A stretch of 64,000 nucleotides of DNA. It comes from Cryphonectria parasitica EP155. Taxonomy: Eukaryota > Ascomycota > Sordariomycetes > Diaporthales > Cryphonectriaceae. The notes below the pieces were generated by a model. The model was not told where the DNA came from and searched no databases. It saw only the letters and a program-made list of their open reading frames with translations. Positions 35,091 through 47,300 of the stretch are shown here, one piece after another (position 1 is the stretch's first letter; each line of letters begins with the position of its first letter). Both the position numbers and the translations under genes were made by a program. The stretch covers positions 248,001 through 312,000 of the forward strand of contig NW_024468917.1 of the NCBI RefSeq assembly GCF_011745365.1, written 5' to 3'.

Positions 35091-36450
35091 ATGTCACCTA
35101 CACAATCCACTGCCCAAGTCTTAAGCACGATACACCGACGTCATGACCAAGACAGCTCTAAGGATCGTGCTTCTTCGCCCTCGTCGAGATCATGGTCGTC
35201 AAATGTTAGCAAAAGACTTTCAAGAAGTCATAAGGCGAAACAATACAACAAACCTTCTGACAGCCAGAGACGTGTACGGCCTGGACGAGCTCCTGGAACA
35301 CGGCATCGCACGTGGGCTCCACCGCTCGTCCTGGTGTCCATGTTTCTCTGCTTCTACGCCGTCAACCCACACGAGTCCAACATAATCCACCACTTCCTCT
35401 TCCTGTCCTACAAGCAAAAGGACCCAGACGATGACCCCAGCTCCTCACCAGCGCCCTCTTATTACGGCAAGGGACCATGGGACCTGGCCTTCGTCTTCTT
35501 TTACACCATCGTCCTGTCCTTCACGCGCGAGTTCCTCATGCACGAGGTCCTCAGACCCCTCGCACGCGCCTGCGGCATCACCTCACCGCGCACGACGTCC
35601 CGCTTCACAGAGCAGATGTACACTGCCTGCTACACTGCGCTCAGCGGACCCCTCGGTCTGCTCGTTATGCGGCGCACCCCGGGGCTGTGGTACTTTGAGA
35701 CGCGCGGCATGTACGAAGGGTACCCGCACCAGGCACACGAGGGCCTCTTCAAGTTCTACTACCTGTTCCAGGCGGCGTTTTGGATCCAGCAGGTTGTTGT
35801 GATGGTGCTGGGCCAGGAGCAGCGCCGCAAGGACTTTAGAGAGTTCGTGGCGCACCATGTCGTTACGGTGGCGCTGATCGGACTGAGCTATCGGTTTCAT
35901 TTTATGCGGATTGGCATCGCAATCTACGTGACCCACGACATCAGCGATGGCCTCCTCGCGGTAAGTTCTGTCTGTCTCTGTTCCTCCTCAACAGAAAACC
36001 TCTATAGCCAATGCAAGCTCGCGAAGACTGACAAAAGGAGGCAACGATTGCCAGATTGTGAAATCGCTCAACTACGCGCAAAGCAGCCTCCAGGCTCCCG
36101 TGTACGCCCTCTGCATGGCCTGCTGGATCTACCTGCGCCACTACATCAACCTGCGAGTTCTCTATTCCATCCTCACCGAGTTCTCCGCGGTTGGGCCCTT
36201 CGAGCTCGACTGGGCCGCAGAGCAGTACAAGTGCCGGATCTCGCAGGTTGTTACCTTTGGGCTGCTGGCGGGGCTGCAGGCTCTCAACCTTTTTTGGTTG
36301 TACTGTCTTTTTCGCAGTGCGTATCGGTTCGTGATGTTGGGCATTGCCAAGGATGACCGGTCTGAGGCTGAGGAGTCGGAAGGGGAAGAGGTGGACAATA
36401 CTGTCAAGGGTCGCCGGCCTGGAGGAGAGACTAGGATACGTGTGGAGTAA
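35091..36450 (+). CDS. Ceramide synthase, Lag1/TLC domain
   Basis: Join 35091-35960, 36055-36450, 421 aa. A basic, Ser-rich cytoplasmic N-terminus (1-75) precedes several transmembrane helices. The Lag1p motif region reads REFVAHHVVTVALIGLSYRF, with the essential His pair at 255-256, and YVTHDISDGLLA with His-Asp at 282-283. The 94-nt intron falls directly after that motif. The tail is acidic (EAEESEGEEVDN), a frequent site of casein kinase 2 regulation in Lag1 proteins. It condenses acyl-CoA with sphinganine or phytosphingosine in the ER. Fungi have several classes (bulk Lag1/Lac1 type versus BarA type for glucosylceramides), and the class cannot be assigned by eye. The ATG was chosen for its CTAACAATGTC context and fit. 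Tandem to ceramidase on the same strand. Confidence 0.92.
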
Positions 36451-37548
36451 AGAGAGGCAAGATGAGAAACAACTTATTCCAGGCGAAGCATTCAACGCTC
36501 GACAACCTGACGGGAAGTGTAGGAATTAATTATACGTAATAATAATATATAATAATAGTAGAATCTGAGTCTGGAAGGAGGAGAATCTTGTCTGCCCTTC
36601 GGCTCGACTAGCACCACATGAACACATCGAATGCGTCAAAGAGGTCAAGACTTTCGGCTGTGAAATTACCTGGTAAAAACTCCTCGCGGGACACATGCAA
36701 ATGTTACATAACCCTGCCTGGGTAACCTTTACGAGATTTATGCAACTGTGCATTAGCGGGCAAAACAAAGACACCCAGTTCAAAAGATTACGGCAGCATG
36801 TTCATTGTCGTATTTGTTTCTGACTCATCATCACGCTGTCATGCTTCATCGACTTTTGGGATACTACGTAGTATCAAATTATTGCTTGGGCCTGATTCCG
36901 GGAAAGGCAACAACAGCCTGAATGTGTGGTGCTTATGACACAGAGAGGGCGTGATTCAGTCGTGAACGTAATCTGTAGGTGGATATTCCGGGCGCGTTGA
37001 TGTTTTTCCCTATTCACAGCTCTTCAGGATAAGCACGATGGCTTGTTTTGTTCAATTGGGAACCAAATCAATAGTCCTGGATCCTCCATGGCTCTGTGCA
37101 GGCTTCTCGCAGCTGCTGTGCCGTCTCACTGCTTCTTGACCCCGTCTTTAATCAACTTTTAAGTGGTGCAAAGACAGGTCGTGGAGAAAGAACGCTGGTG
37201 AAGAGATTGAGTTGGGGCTTGCCCTGGTCGAGCCTCTCGTGGTTTTGCAGCGCTTACGCCTGTGAGAGTGCATCTGCATCGTAAGATTTCTTCGTATTTC
37301 GACCCGTGCAAAACGAAGCACTAGGCAACTTGGGCAGAACAGGCCGCAATTTGGTTTATACCATTTTAACAGTTCCACATGATAGACCACACGATGGTAA
37401 TCATTCATGCCAGACTATAAATGGGACCTGTTTCCTCACATCTCTCTCTCGCTCTCTCTTGCACAGAAGAGTCCATCCGCAAGCATCTTCAATAAGACGA
37501 AGTAACCTAGGCTTTTTCCTTCTTCAAACATCAATCCCACTACTCATA
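36451..37548. other. Intergenic, ceramide synthase 3' end to eqolisin-like promoter
   Basis: 1.1 kb, moderately AT-rich (36520-36570 consists of AAT/TAATA units). It has a short CT microsatellite at 37441-37460, just before the next gene. No coding sequence recognised. Confidence 0.6.
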
Positions 37549-38623
37549 ATGATGAACACTCTGAGCACCCTCAGCCTAGCGCTGGTCCTAGCCGGCCTGG
37601 CCACTGTCCACGGCGAAGCCACGTACAATGTCACAGTATACAACGCCGCCGGCCAATCCGTCCCCGCGACCACGACCTCACTGGCCGGTTCCAGCGCCTC
37701 CACCCCTTCTCCCATCAGCAGCCGCAGTTCTTCATCAGACGAGGCCTCTTCTCGGCGCCAAACCTCCACCACCACGTACTTCTCCGAGAGCTGGTGCGGC
37801 CTGGTCCAGCAGAACCCTCCCGCCGCAGGCACATATGACCAGGTCGTGGCCGAGTGGACACTGCCGGCCCTGGCTTCTGGGGCCGTCGTCAACTCGTCAT
37901 TCCAGCTTGCGCAGGGTGTTGGGATCGACGGGTTTACTACCTCTGCAGAGTGTAGCGGGGGGTTGTTTGGGGGTACTGCTTACACCTTTGGGGATGATGG
38001 GGAGGTTGACACTATTTATGCTTGGTGGGAATATGCTCCGGAGGGCAGGACGGCGGTCGCACTGGAGGGTGAGTACTCGCAATGGAAAAACTTGTGGATG
38101 CTGGGGTGAATCGTGGTTCTCTTCTGAAAAGGTGCTAATGAGATTCTTCTGTAGCGAGTGTGGGCGATGTGATCAAGACGTGGACCACCGTGATTGGTCT
38201 CCAGAGGGGAACAGTGTAAGAAACAGCCCTCCTTATCCTCCTCTTTTTTTTCTTCTTCATACTTCCCTTCCCAAAAAACATCTCACTAACCCTGTGCATC
38301 TCCCCTTCTCCAGCCTCGTCGAGAACCTCTCCAATAGCTGGACAGTCGTGGTAGACATAGACGGGTCCACAACAACAGCAACCCTCTGCGGCGCCACAGC
38401 CCAATGGCTCAACGAGAACCTCGTCCCAGGCTCCGAGCCCTACCCGCAGTTCGACACCTTCGAGTTCACCGACTGCTACACCGAGTCCACCGAGGGTTCC
38501 GTGGGCTACCTGGACGGGGCGAGCGTCGTCGAGGGCGGCACTTTGCAGTCCAACGGGCCTTTTTGCGTTCCTTCCGAGGTGAGCAGTCAGGTTTTGGAGT
38601 TTACTTATAGTGAGGAATTTTAA
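37549..38623 (+). CDS. Secreted peptidase G1 (eqolisin)-like protein, catalytic Gln apparently missing
   Basis: Join 37549-38068, 38155-38215, 38314-38623, 296 aa. Signal peptide 1-22, then a Ser-rich pro-region ending in Arg-Arg (69-70), a likely Kex2 cleavage point, as in eqolisin zymogens. The mature part has SESWCGLVQ, a WTLP strand, GVGIDG (123-128), YAWWEYAPEG with Glu161, and GDVIKTWTTVIGLQRGTVLVENLSN, matching the G1 fold order. In characterised eqolisins the catalytic pair is Gln53 (in a LeuGlnThrGly context after a Cys) and Glu136. Here the Glu is kept (E161), but the Gln position after Cys135 reads LFGG, so Gly141 seems to replace Gln. It may therefore be an inactive or altered homologue. 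That point rests on my recall of the scytalidoglutamic peptidase sequence. Introns are 86 and 98 nt. Confidence 0.8.
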
Positions 38624-39668
38624 GTGAACGATGGGAGAGGAGAGAATTGTTCTGATCAGATTGGATTTGTTGTGTCAATACCGCGTTTGGTTGAGGCTGG
38701 CTCTTATTGTTGTTGAAAATAAATCAATCAACCAATACCCAACTAGTACTCATGGATGCTTCGCATGAGAAATATAGCAGTTCTCCAAAGCTGTAATACG
38801 AGATGATATTCGTGTGTTGTATGAAAAGGTGTCAGTACGGCCGCGATGCTTTTTACAAAAGCGCTGTGTCTGGTTTCTCATCGGGCGAGGATAAAGGCGA
38901 AAATGGTGCTGTTAAATGCTGCGATAGGATCATCATTGATCACAGGAATGAGCTTCGAGAAGAAGTAGCAGGTCATAACTACGCGGGCGGCAAGCACTGT
39001 AGTAAGTACTTGGTATACTGATCTGGCCATAAAGGATCGCGTGATGCTGAGCCAACAAAATAACATTTGAAACGAATACGCACCAGCCGCGAGCGTTAGA
39101 CACACCAACAGAAACGCCGTACCGTGGAATCCTGAAGGCGCGTTGTTAGTCGTCCAAGTTGGAAATTTCCCACTTTAACTCGCAAACAGCCTTGCTTTTC
39201 ATGACCAACACGAGCCCTGGAAAAATATAATTTTAGATCAAGAAAAAGGCAAGACAAATCCCTCACCCCCCTCCCTCCCAATATGCGAGGATGTATTCGT
39301 AGTTTCCGCTTCCGATTGGGCAACGTTAAATTTGCCAAAAAGTTTCAAAGGTTCTGGGTGTCACCTCGTTTTGAACAGATAGAGGTAGCTTACACGTTGC
39401 ACCTGTCGGATTCCTCCGGCCTGGTGGAGGCCTAAGAAAAGCTTCTTTGAGCGGCATGGCAGATGGCTATTAAATATACCGTGCAAGCTTGATACCGCAG
39501 TTCGTCAACGTGAGCACTCCCAAGACGGCGAACAATTCTCCGCAGGGTCAAAAGTGTTGCTTTCGCACCACTGAAGTTGCCCCTCAGGGTGAGTTCTGTG
39601 AGAGCACATAGACTATAAGTCTGGTATTATCCTGTAATGATCTCAAGTATTCCCATTACCGATGGAAG
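38624..39668. other. AT-rich intergenic region upstream of the decayed gene
   Basis: 1.0 kb, AT-rich, with no recognised coding sequence. If the decayed gene downstream once had a signal peptide and 5' exons, they should lie here, but I could not find them. Confidence 0.5.
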
Positions 39669-42393
39669 ATGCCAGGCTTGATACTTAGCGAAGTACACAA
39701 TCCGGTCTTCCAGACTGGCCGCGAGGGCTGCATCACCAGATCGAGGCTTCAATTATTTGGGCCAGGCACGACAGAACCATCTTATTCTTTTTGGAGGCAT
39801 TCAGTAAGTTGGCCTTTTGTTCTGGATATTCACATCTATGTTAGGGCAGGATTATCCCTAGATTTTGGAGGAACTAATCGGTGAGATGAGCTGCAAGCCC
39901 CATGTCAAGCGCGTTGGGCCTTCCAATACGACAATACTAACTTCGGACCCAGAGTTGCGGCCGCTCCCTATGTTAAAAGATGCTAATGCCGATCGTGCTC
40001 TCATTTGGCCATCCGACGCCCAAGTCGAAGGCTGGGCTGTTCCCCTCACAATATTAGGAGATGTGGTGCCGACGCCCATCGGGGCGACAGCCAAGTTTTA
40101 TCCATGGCCTGACAAGGCGACTAATATCGAATTATCCGGCATGTCTGGTTGCACGGCTGCTATGATCATAATATGTTCAATCGTTAACAACCCCTTCTGA
40201 ACATCTTCTAATGACTGAGAGTAGGGCAACTCGGGCGTTTGGGTTGGCCACTGGTGGGAGTCTGTCCAGGCGGACAATATTAATGGGGGCAGCTCATTCA
40301 TCTATCGCTACGGGACTCGTGAGGAAGACGTTGTGGAAAGGCCTCTTGCGGACTTCAAAGTGATTTCAACCAATATTCTTGGAGCGCCTTCGCCATCTGT
40401 GGCCGATACTTTTGTTAGTTTGGTCGATGTGTAGAATAAATCTGGCGATCCATTTGGAAGCGAGAACAGCGGTGGAGACGTCTTCATCCTAAGCAAGGCT
40501 GCAGGGTGATTTGTTTTCTTTTCCCTCTTCTTTTTTTTTTTGGGGGGGGGGGGGTTCATCTGCTCAATCTGATTGTTTGTAATTTCTTAGGATATCTACA
40601 CGCCTACAGAATAGGCTTATGTATGAGCAGAAGATCCTGGCTCTTCAAACAGCTATTCAGGAATACGTCCAGCCGAACAAGATTACAGTTCGTCCATACA
40701 TCGGCGACCCTGGGACGTTTACCCAGGTCCCTGGTGGTGCAAGTAATGATCGTCGTTCGCCTGCTGGGGTGCCCATCTGGCTTAATGGCGTTTCTATTAT
40801 TCAGTACAGCCCTTATGCTGGCACCGACCAGAACGGTTGTCCTCAAGCGCGGGCCAGGGTCTGGGAGGAGATTAACACCACTCCAGCTATCGACAGATCC
40901 TGGCCTGCTAGTGTGGGAGGGTCGAGCAAATCAGATGCAGCATGTAAGTGAGCGAGCCAACCTTTTTCTTCTTTTCTTTTTCTTGGGGGGGGGGGGTTGG
41001 TAAAATGGGGAAGGAAAGAAAAGCCAAAGCTGACGCTGAGCCAGGTACTGCTCCATCATCGACATCAACGACCTCTGCAGCCACTGCAAGCGAACTCCCT
41101 TGCCATCCCTACGCAGATCCCGATGAGGACGTAGAAGAAAGCTGTATTTGTAGCAATGGGGCCACTATTCCAATAGCGACCGCTACCAGCTCGGGAGGAG
41201 AAGAGAATTTGTGTCCCTGGACAACCCTCCCTCCTCAAGCTCTGACAACGGCGAAGGCCACTACAGCCTCTTTGCAATTTCCGTACACTTATACCGAATC
41301 GTCCAAGGTCGTCGAATGTGAGACATTTTCTGTAAAAGACTATGGAGGTTATCCAGTCTCGTTCTGTAAGTCGCCAATTCCATCTATCATTATTGACTGG
41401 AATTTATCTCTACTTTCTGGAAGACACAACCCGAACACATGATATTTCCCAACACATCGCTGACCCAATCGTTCCAATCTGTACCTTTGTAGGCGCTGGC
41501 CGTTCCGCAATACTCTATGAGCCCCTTCAGGCCAGCTTGGAGCTTGGGTTCTCCCAAGTCAACGTCGGCTCCATGACGGGGAAAGCCCTCTTTACCAGCG
41601 TCTCCAACGCTGTCATGAGCTTATGCCCCACACCAACCTCCGAGGGCGCCTGGACAGGCTGCGAGACAGGCACCATCATCGTTGGCCAGGCGGATTATAT
41701 AGAAGACGGCAAGCCGGAGGCAGGCGATGTTACTATACAAATGACAGATGCTCAGTACAACTCCACAGAGTATCTGGACTTCTTTGTCAGCATGTTGGCC
41801 ATGGCTGCCAACGGGAGTGCTACAGGAACAAACTGCGCCTGCAAAGCTGGGACTACATCACGGATGGCAAAGTTAAACGAGACATTGTTGAACGAGTCGG
41901 CGGTGACGGGCTGACAACAGAGACACACGATGGAAGCGGCACGTTCTGCAATATGAACGGTTTCGTTGATACGCAATACTACAACGGCATGCAGAGGACT
42001 GCTCAGATGTGGTTTGAGGCTGAGTTCGGCTTCGAGTTCGGGGAAATGGGAGAGTTCGACTGTACTACCAGCGTTGGCCTGATTGGCACACTTCTCGACC
42101 TCTTTTTCGACGCTGTCTTCCCTGAGTTTGCATGGGTAGTTGCTGCTGGGATCGAGCTCGGAGAGATCGCTTGTGAGGCTGCGGAGACGTTCGACGCTAC
42201 GAAATCGAGACGCGAGATCGAGGCTGATAAGGCGAACGCGAAACTGGCTAGGGCGCGGGAGAAGGAGTTGAAAAAAGATAGAGAGCTGCCAATGCCAGAG
42301 CACAAGAAGAGAGAGTTGGGATTGATTGGTTCGAGCCTAAAATATATTGACATCGCCAGGAAGGTAATTTCCAAGAAATCATGGAAGGGGTAA
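39669..42393 (+). pseudogene. Decayed multi-exon gene for a large extracellular-type protein (family unnamed)
   Basis: Plausible exons: 39669-39802, 39862-40182 (end uncertain), 40225-40505, 40591-40943, 41045-41365, 41493-42393. Joins at 39803-39861, 40506-40590, 40944-41044 and 41366-41492 have good GT-AG signals and keep frame. The pieces read like one protein: ALIWPSD, GCTAAM, GVWVGHWWESVQAD, NKSGDPFGSENSGG, CHPYADPDED, GSATGTNC, KVKRDIVERVGGDG and FCNMNGFVDTQYYN. I recall a similar uncharacterised family in sordariomycetes but cannot name it. Damage: an in-frame TAG at 40432-40434 in the middle of an exon; a one-base-type frameshift near 41834-41842; a weak or lost donor before 40225; and no signal peptide at the 5' end. 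Surroundings are AT-rich. Probably a pseudogene. Sequencing error is a less likely alternative because several independent lesions are present. Confidence 0.65.
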
Positions 42394-43264
42394 AAATGTA
42401 CACTGGATAACAATTGTCTGTTATGGCACGCAATGCGGTCGCTAGCCTTGTACAATAATTATAGCCTTGCACCCCTAACCCTTTCTTTTTCGTCTACTCA
42501 CTACCTTTTTCTCACTTTTTCTCAATTCATTTATACAAGCAGTGAGTGCATCTATAAAAGCTTGGGTACTTTACATCCTCTCTTACTTGAATGTGCTCGC
42601 TCCACTCCACTATCCTAACAAGATAAAATCACGTCAAGGTTTAGAGTAAGCTGACCAAGCTGCACCTCATCTAATTCAGTTGTCCAAAGTCGTATGCACT
42701 TATTGTACTTGATGAATTGTCTGCGGGTCATTTCCTAGTACCTTGGAGTTGTCCATGGGCACTTGACGTAGAACCTTTATACCAATCAGACATGGCAGAC
42801 TAGGAGTAGGCCACCCTTGTCCCAGGCCTGCAGAAGATCTACAATCTTATGTACATGTTACTACTGTATGCAGACTCTCTGCGCCAGTGCAGGGATTCTT
42901 AAGCAGTGAGATGCAAAGACTAGGCACAGAGTAGGTCATGCGTGCAGGATGACAGCAAGAGTAGACCCTCGCACTTGTAGCCATGGGCTGAGAGGATTGT
43001 TCATGTGGTCTGTCGTGTCTATCAGCCATACCATGTCAAGCCTACCACCCAATGCAAATAGACACCAGCCCTCTTCCCTACCTAAACTCTCTTGCTGTCT
43101 TCTCAGACAAGAACTGAAAACAATCGTCTGTCTCTCCCTCTCTTTTTCTCCTCTGTTGTTAACATTGAGCACTATGTACACACAATAGTCCCCCACCCAT
43201 TTCAACCAAGGCTTTCCATCATAACCATACTAAACACCAAAGTCAGCACAAACAGAAACCCAAA
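42394..43264. other. Intergenic
   Basis: 0.87 kb with no recognised feature. A CT-rich leader-like stretch precedes the small ORF at 43265. Confidence 0.55.
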
Positions 43265-43768
43265 ATGGTTCTCGTCCACCGTCCCAGAGCTCCCAGGGGC
43301 CCAGAATCCCCTCCCAGAATCATCAAGTTCGCCCTCCACGCACCCACGTCAGCGGATAAGCCTCCCACGCCCTGGATGGAATTCGACTACCACTTCGCCT
43401 CCCCTCTCCCTCATCACGACGACGACGACGACAACAACAACAACGCCACCACGACGGGAATAGTAAGCCTAGCCTATACCATTCGCTGCGACGTCTCGAC
43501 CGTCAAAATGGCCACTCTCCTCGCCGAGTTCAAACAGCGACACGCCCTGTACCCGATGGAAGGCACAGCGGCGACGGGGATGACAGAGGAGATGAGGAGG
43601 GAGCACAATGAGGTCGCCTGGGCCTTGACAGCGCTGAATCCAATACTGCGGGGCCGAGATCCTCAAAAGCCTGACCTGCTTCGTCGAGCGGTTGAGTGCT
43701 GGATGGTCGTCAGGGAGGACGTGGAGCGGGTCAAGGCGGTTGTGGCCTCATCGAGCCACTCCGAATAG
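43265..43768 (+). CDS. Small hypothetical protein, 167 aa
   Basis: Uninterrupted frame with a strong start context (CAAAATGG). The product begins with a basic stretch (MVLVHRPRAPRG), has an Asp/Asn homopolymer-type tract (HHDDDDDNNNN, about 50-60) and then a compact C-terminal half that looks helical (STVKMATLLAEFKQRH; EEMRREHNEVAWALTALNP; RRAVECWMVVREDVERVKAVV). There is no signal peptide or transmembrane helix. I do not recognise a family. Codon use and amphipathic helices make it more likely real than not. It could be lineage-specific. Confidence 0.55.
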   Translation: MVLVHRPRAPRGPESPPRIIKFALHAPTSADKPPTPWMEFDYHFASPLPHHDDDDDNNNNATTTGIVSLAYTIRCDVSTVKMATLLAEFKQRHALYPMEGTAATGMTEEMRREHNEVAWALTALNPILRGRDPQKPDLLRRAVECWMVVREDVERVKAVVASSSHSE

Positions 43769-44382
43769 TAGTGGTAGCAGCGCACAAAGTCGAGTACATG
43801 AGTACATGGCTCGAGACGATACATCGACAGGCAACGAAGTTTATTGGTTTTTTTTATACAAAAAAAATCTGAAAGCCAATGTGGGCTTTCGAGCTATCGT
43901 CGTCCATACTGGATACCAAGAATGCCGGAACCTCTCATCGAGATAAAAATCATAGAAATTTTGGTTGTTCTTTTGTGCTCCCAACAAGATGCTCACCCGT
44001 ACCAGTGCCAGTGCCATTGCCATGAATGCTATGCTGCAGAAATAAGGAGAAAAAAAAAAAATGAACGAGCTGAGCCGTACCTAAGCCCCATTATCAACTT
44101 TCCCATCGGTGGTGCATGAAGGACCAAGGCACGAGCTGCTCTCTGCCCATTCGCTTGAACTCTTCTCCTGGCCCCCTCTTGTTTTTCTTGAGTAGTTTAT
44201 GAGCCACTTGGTCAACGGTACTATGTGTTCCTATTGCGCGGGATATCTGTCGCATTGCAACCACTTGGTCCCGACTATCTTTTCTCCTTTCATACAATTT
44301 GTACAGTTTATCGTGGATCCTCCTTGATTACTACTTCTTCCCCAAGATCTCTCTCTTGTGAGATAGAGTGGTTCTTCCTGTC
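43769..44382. other. Intergenic between convergent small ORF and NUP2
   Basis: 0.6 kb of 3' flanks. An A12 run at about 44050. Nothing else recognised. Confidence 0.6.
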
Positions 44383-47300
44383 TCATTTGTTGGCATCCTT
44401 GTTCTCCTCCAGCACCGTAGCAAGTTTGACAGCGAACTCGTTGTTCCTGACCTGGATCATCCACGTCTCCAGGCCCTTGCCATCATCCTTCGCCGTCGTG
44501 ACCTTGATCCACTTGGCGCCTGCGTCAACCTTGTAGGAAAAGTTTGGCAGCACAAGCTTATTCATGGCCACCCTGCCACTGGGCTCGGTGCGCAGCAGGA
44601 TGCGCACCGCACCTGTGGACTTGTGTTTGAGCACGCGGAGGGGGCCGAGGCCCTCGGGCTGCCAAGGATTGCCCTTCTTCTTGTCTCCATCGTCATCATC
44701 GGGCTTCGCCGGAACATGCCGCAGGGCCTTGGCTCGCACTTCATGGACGACCTCTTCGTCCTCCTCGCCAGGCCCCCCTTCGGTTAGAGAAACTTGCTGG
44801 TCCTGTGTTGCATCGTCCTCGTCAGCCGCTGCTCCGTTCCCGCCATTTTGCTTCTTGGCTTCTGGCTCGGGGGTGCCAGCCGCCGGCGTCGTAGCTAAGC
44901 TAGACGCTCCGCCAAACAAAGGGGTATCTTTACATGACGTTAATTATGAACATCATAAAATCAACGCACTGTTCAGAAAATCACGCAAAACGAAGGAAAT
45001 GCTACTTACTCGTGCCGGTGGAGCTCCCAGCAGGCGGGGCCGCAAGTTGGCTGGCGAAGATTCCCTGGGCTGCGTTTGCTGGCTGGCCCGAGAAGAGGCC
45101 AGACGGGGCAGGCTGTGATGGTTGCTGTGACGCGCCGCCAAAGTTGAACATGGACGATCCGCCATTCGTAGCCCCTCCACCAAACAGGCTATTAGATGGC
45201 GCAGACGATTCGTTCGCAGGCTGCGAACCAGCTCCAAAGCTGAACGTCGAAGAAGGAGCCGCTGGAGTAGTGCTTCCGAACTGGAATGGTGCAGAGCCTG
45301 ATGCGTTTGTTGAGGCACCGAAATCGAATGATGGAGGCTGTGAGGCACCAGTGCCATTCGCGAAGGGATTGTTGAACGAGTCCCCGCCGCCGCCAGCATT
45401 GAAGGTAAAGGAACCTGCAGAGGCTGCAGGTGCTGCAGTAGTGCTACCGAAGGAGAATGCTGAGGGTTGATTTGCATTAGATGAACTGTCCTTGGGCGCG
45501 CCGAACAGACTGCTTGCTGGAGGGTCGGCGGCGGAAGTGGATGGCTGAGAGCCGAACGTGAACCCAGTGCTCGGGGTAGAGAAGAGGCTGGACTGCGTCT
45601 TCGCTGGCTCGGCCTGAGCTGGCTTGGCACTTCCAAACAGAGACGTAGTAGCAGGCGTAGGAGCGGCAGCCGGAGCAGCACCAAAGGTATACTTCTTGTC
45701 TCCTGCGGCAGGGGCACCGAAGACAGAGGCTGCGTCTTGAGCTCCGTTGGCGGCGGCGGCAGTCTTTGGTGGCAATTTCTCAGCAGGGGTCGGTGCATTC
45801 CCACCAAATGTGTATTTCTTGGTCGGCTGTTCGGCGGTATCAGGTTCCGGCTTTCTCTTCTTGGCAGTCGACTCTTCCTTCTTTTCCTCCGTCGTGCTCG
45901 GGGCACCAAATAATGCCGGGGTTGTAGATGACTTTTCGCCGTTTGTCGTGGCGAACAATGAACCGGCCGGCTTGTCACTGGGGTTGCCAAAGAGAGAGGT
46001 GCCTTGAGGCTGCGTACTGGGAGCTGCAGCGTTCAGACCAGAGAAGAGAGACTTGGACTGGCCTTGGGTGGCGGGGGTCTCGGCTGGCTTGCCGAACGGT
46101 GTAGTTGAGCTGACATTTTGAGATTTAGACCCGAAGAGACTGGGTGTAGAAGGCGCTGCAGTGAAGCCAGAGGTCTTCGGCTCCTCAGGCTTTCCAAAGA
46201 GAGATGCCTTGGGCGCGGTGCCGAAGAGCCCACCGCTCGTCTCCGATGGCTTGTCGGCCTGACCGAATAACGATGATGCGGCTGGCTTGGGCGTCTCCTT
46301 GGCAAAGTCCTGAACCTGGGTACCGAGGGCGCCGGTACTACTGGGCTTGGGCGTTTCTGCAGACCCGAATTTGAGTCCAGATGCGTTGTCCGGCTTGGAG
46401 AAGATAAAGCTCGGCTGTGCAGTCGACATGCCAAACAGCGGCGTACTCGTCGAAGCAGGCTCGGCACCGAACTTAATGGGCGTGTTGGGGTTCCATGTCT
46501 TGTCTTGGGGCATGCTCTGCTTCGGCGGGCTAGCAGGTCGCTTCTCAGAAGGGTTGACAGACTCTACCTGAGATGCCTTGGTGACGCGATCCATGTTGCT
46601 CGATCCCTGGCCAAAGAGGTCACCATTCCCAGAAACACTGCCAAACGTAGCACTGGGCTTGCTATTAAAGAGCGACGACGCGTTCCCAAAAGGAGCACCG
46701 GCGGCGGCAGGCTTCTTCTCAGGGGGTGGGACTTCCTCCACGTCGTTATCAGACTCGCCTTCGCCATCGGCCTCGCTCTCGTCCTCGTCGTCACTACCCG
46801 CCGGGGTGTTCTGCTCAGAGAGATGACCAAAAATGTTGCCGCTGGGGGCCAGAGATTTTGAGCCGCCGCTAAGAACAGACCCAGAGGGCTGGGCAAAGAG
46901 GCTGGACTGAGGTTTGCTAGCTGCGGTGTCTGCTTTTGAGGAGGGCTGCTTCGGTGGGCTGGCGGTGCGCTTGGCGGGGGTGTTGTTGGCAACTTCCTCG
47001 AACAGCGACAAGGTCGCAGATGGCTTCGATTTCTGGAGCTTGCTGGGTTGATTCTCCTCGTCCTGGTCCATCTGCTCAGAGCCGCGCTTCGTCTTTTTCG
47101 CAAAAGGCGTGGCACCCGCATTAGAAGCTGGCGCTGCAGACTCCGTAAGGGGCTCTCGCTCTGTTTGTCGGCGCTTGGGCTGAGATGAGAGAGTATCCTT
47201 AGTCAGATCGTTATCAGCGCGTCTCTTCACGGACGCGCGGAAGCTGCCCTGCCCGCCATTTGACCTCGGGGCCGAGTCATCGTCCATCTCCTCATCCTCA

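Noticed and set aside
38800..39340. Possible upstream exons of the decayed gene
   Set aside because: No signal peptide or splice-compatible frame joins on convincingly, so no 5' exon was called.
44953..45990. 345-codon minus-strand frame overlapping NUP2
   Set aside because: Same strand as NUP2 but another frame; low-complexity Ser/Arg/Leu product. A shadow of the FG-repeat coding sequence.
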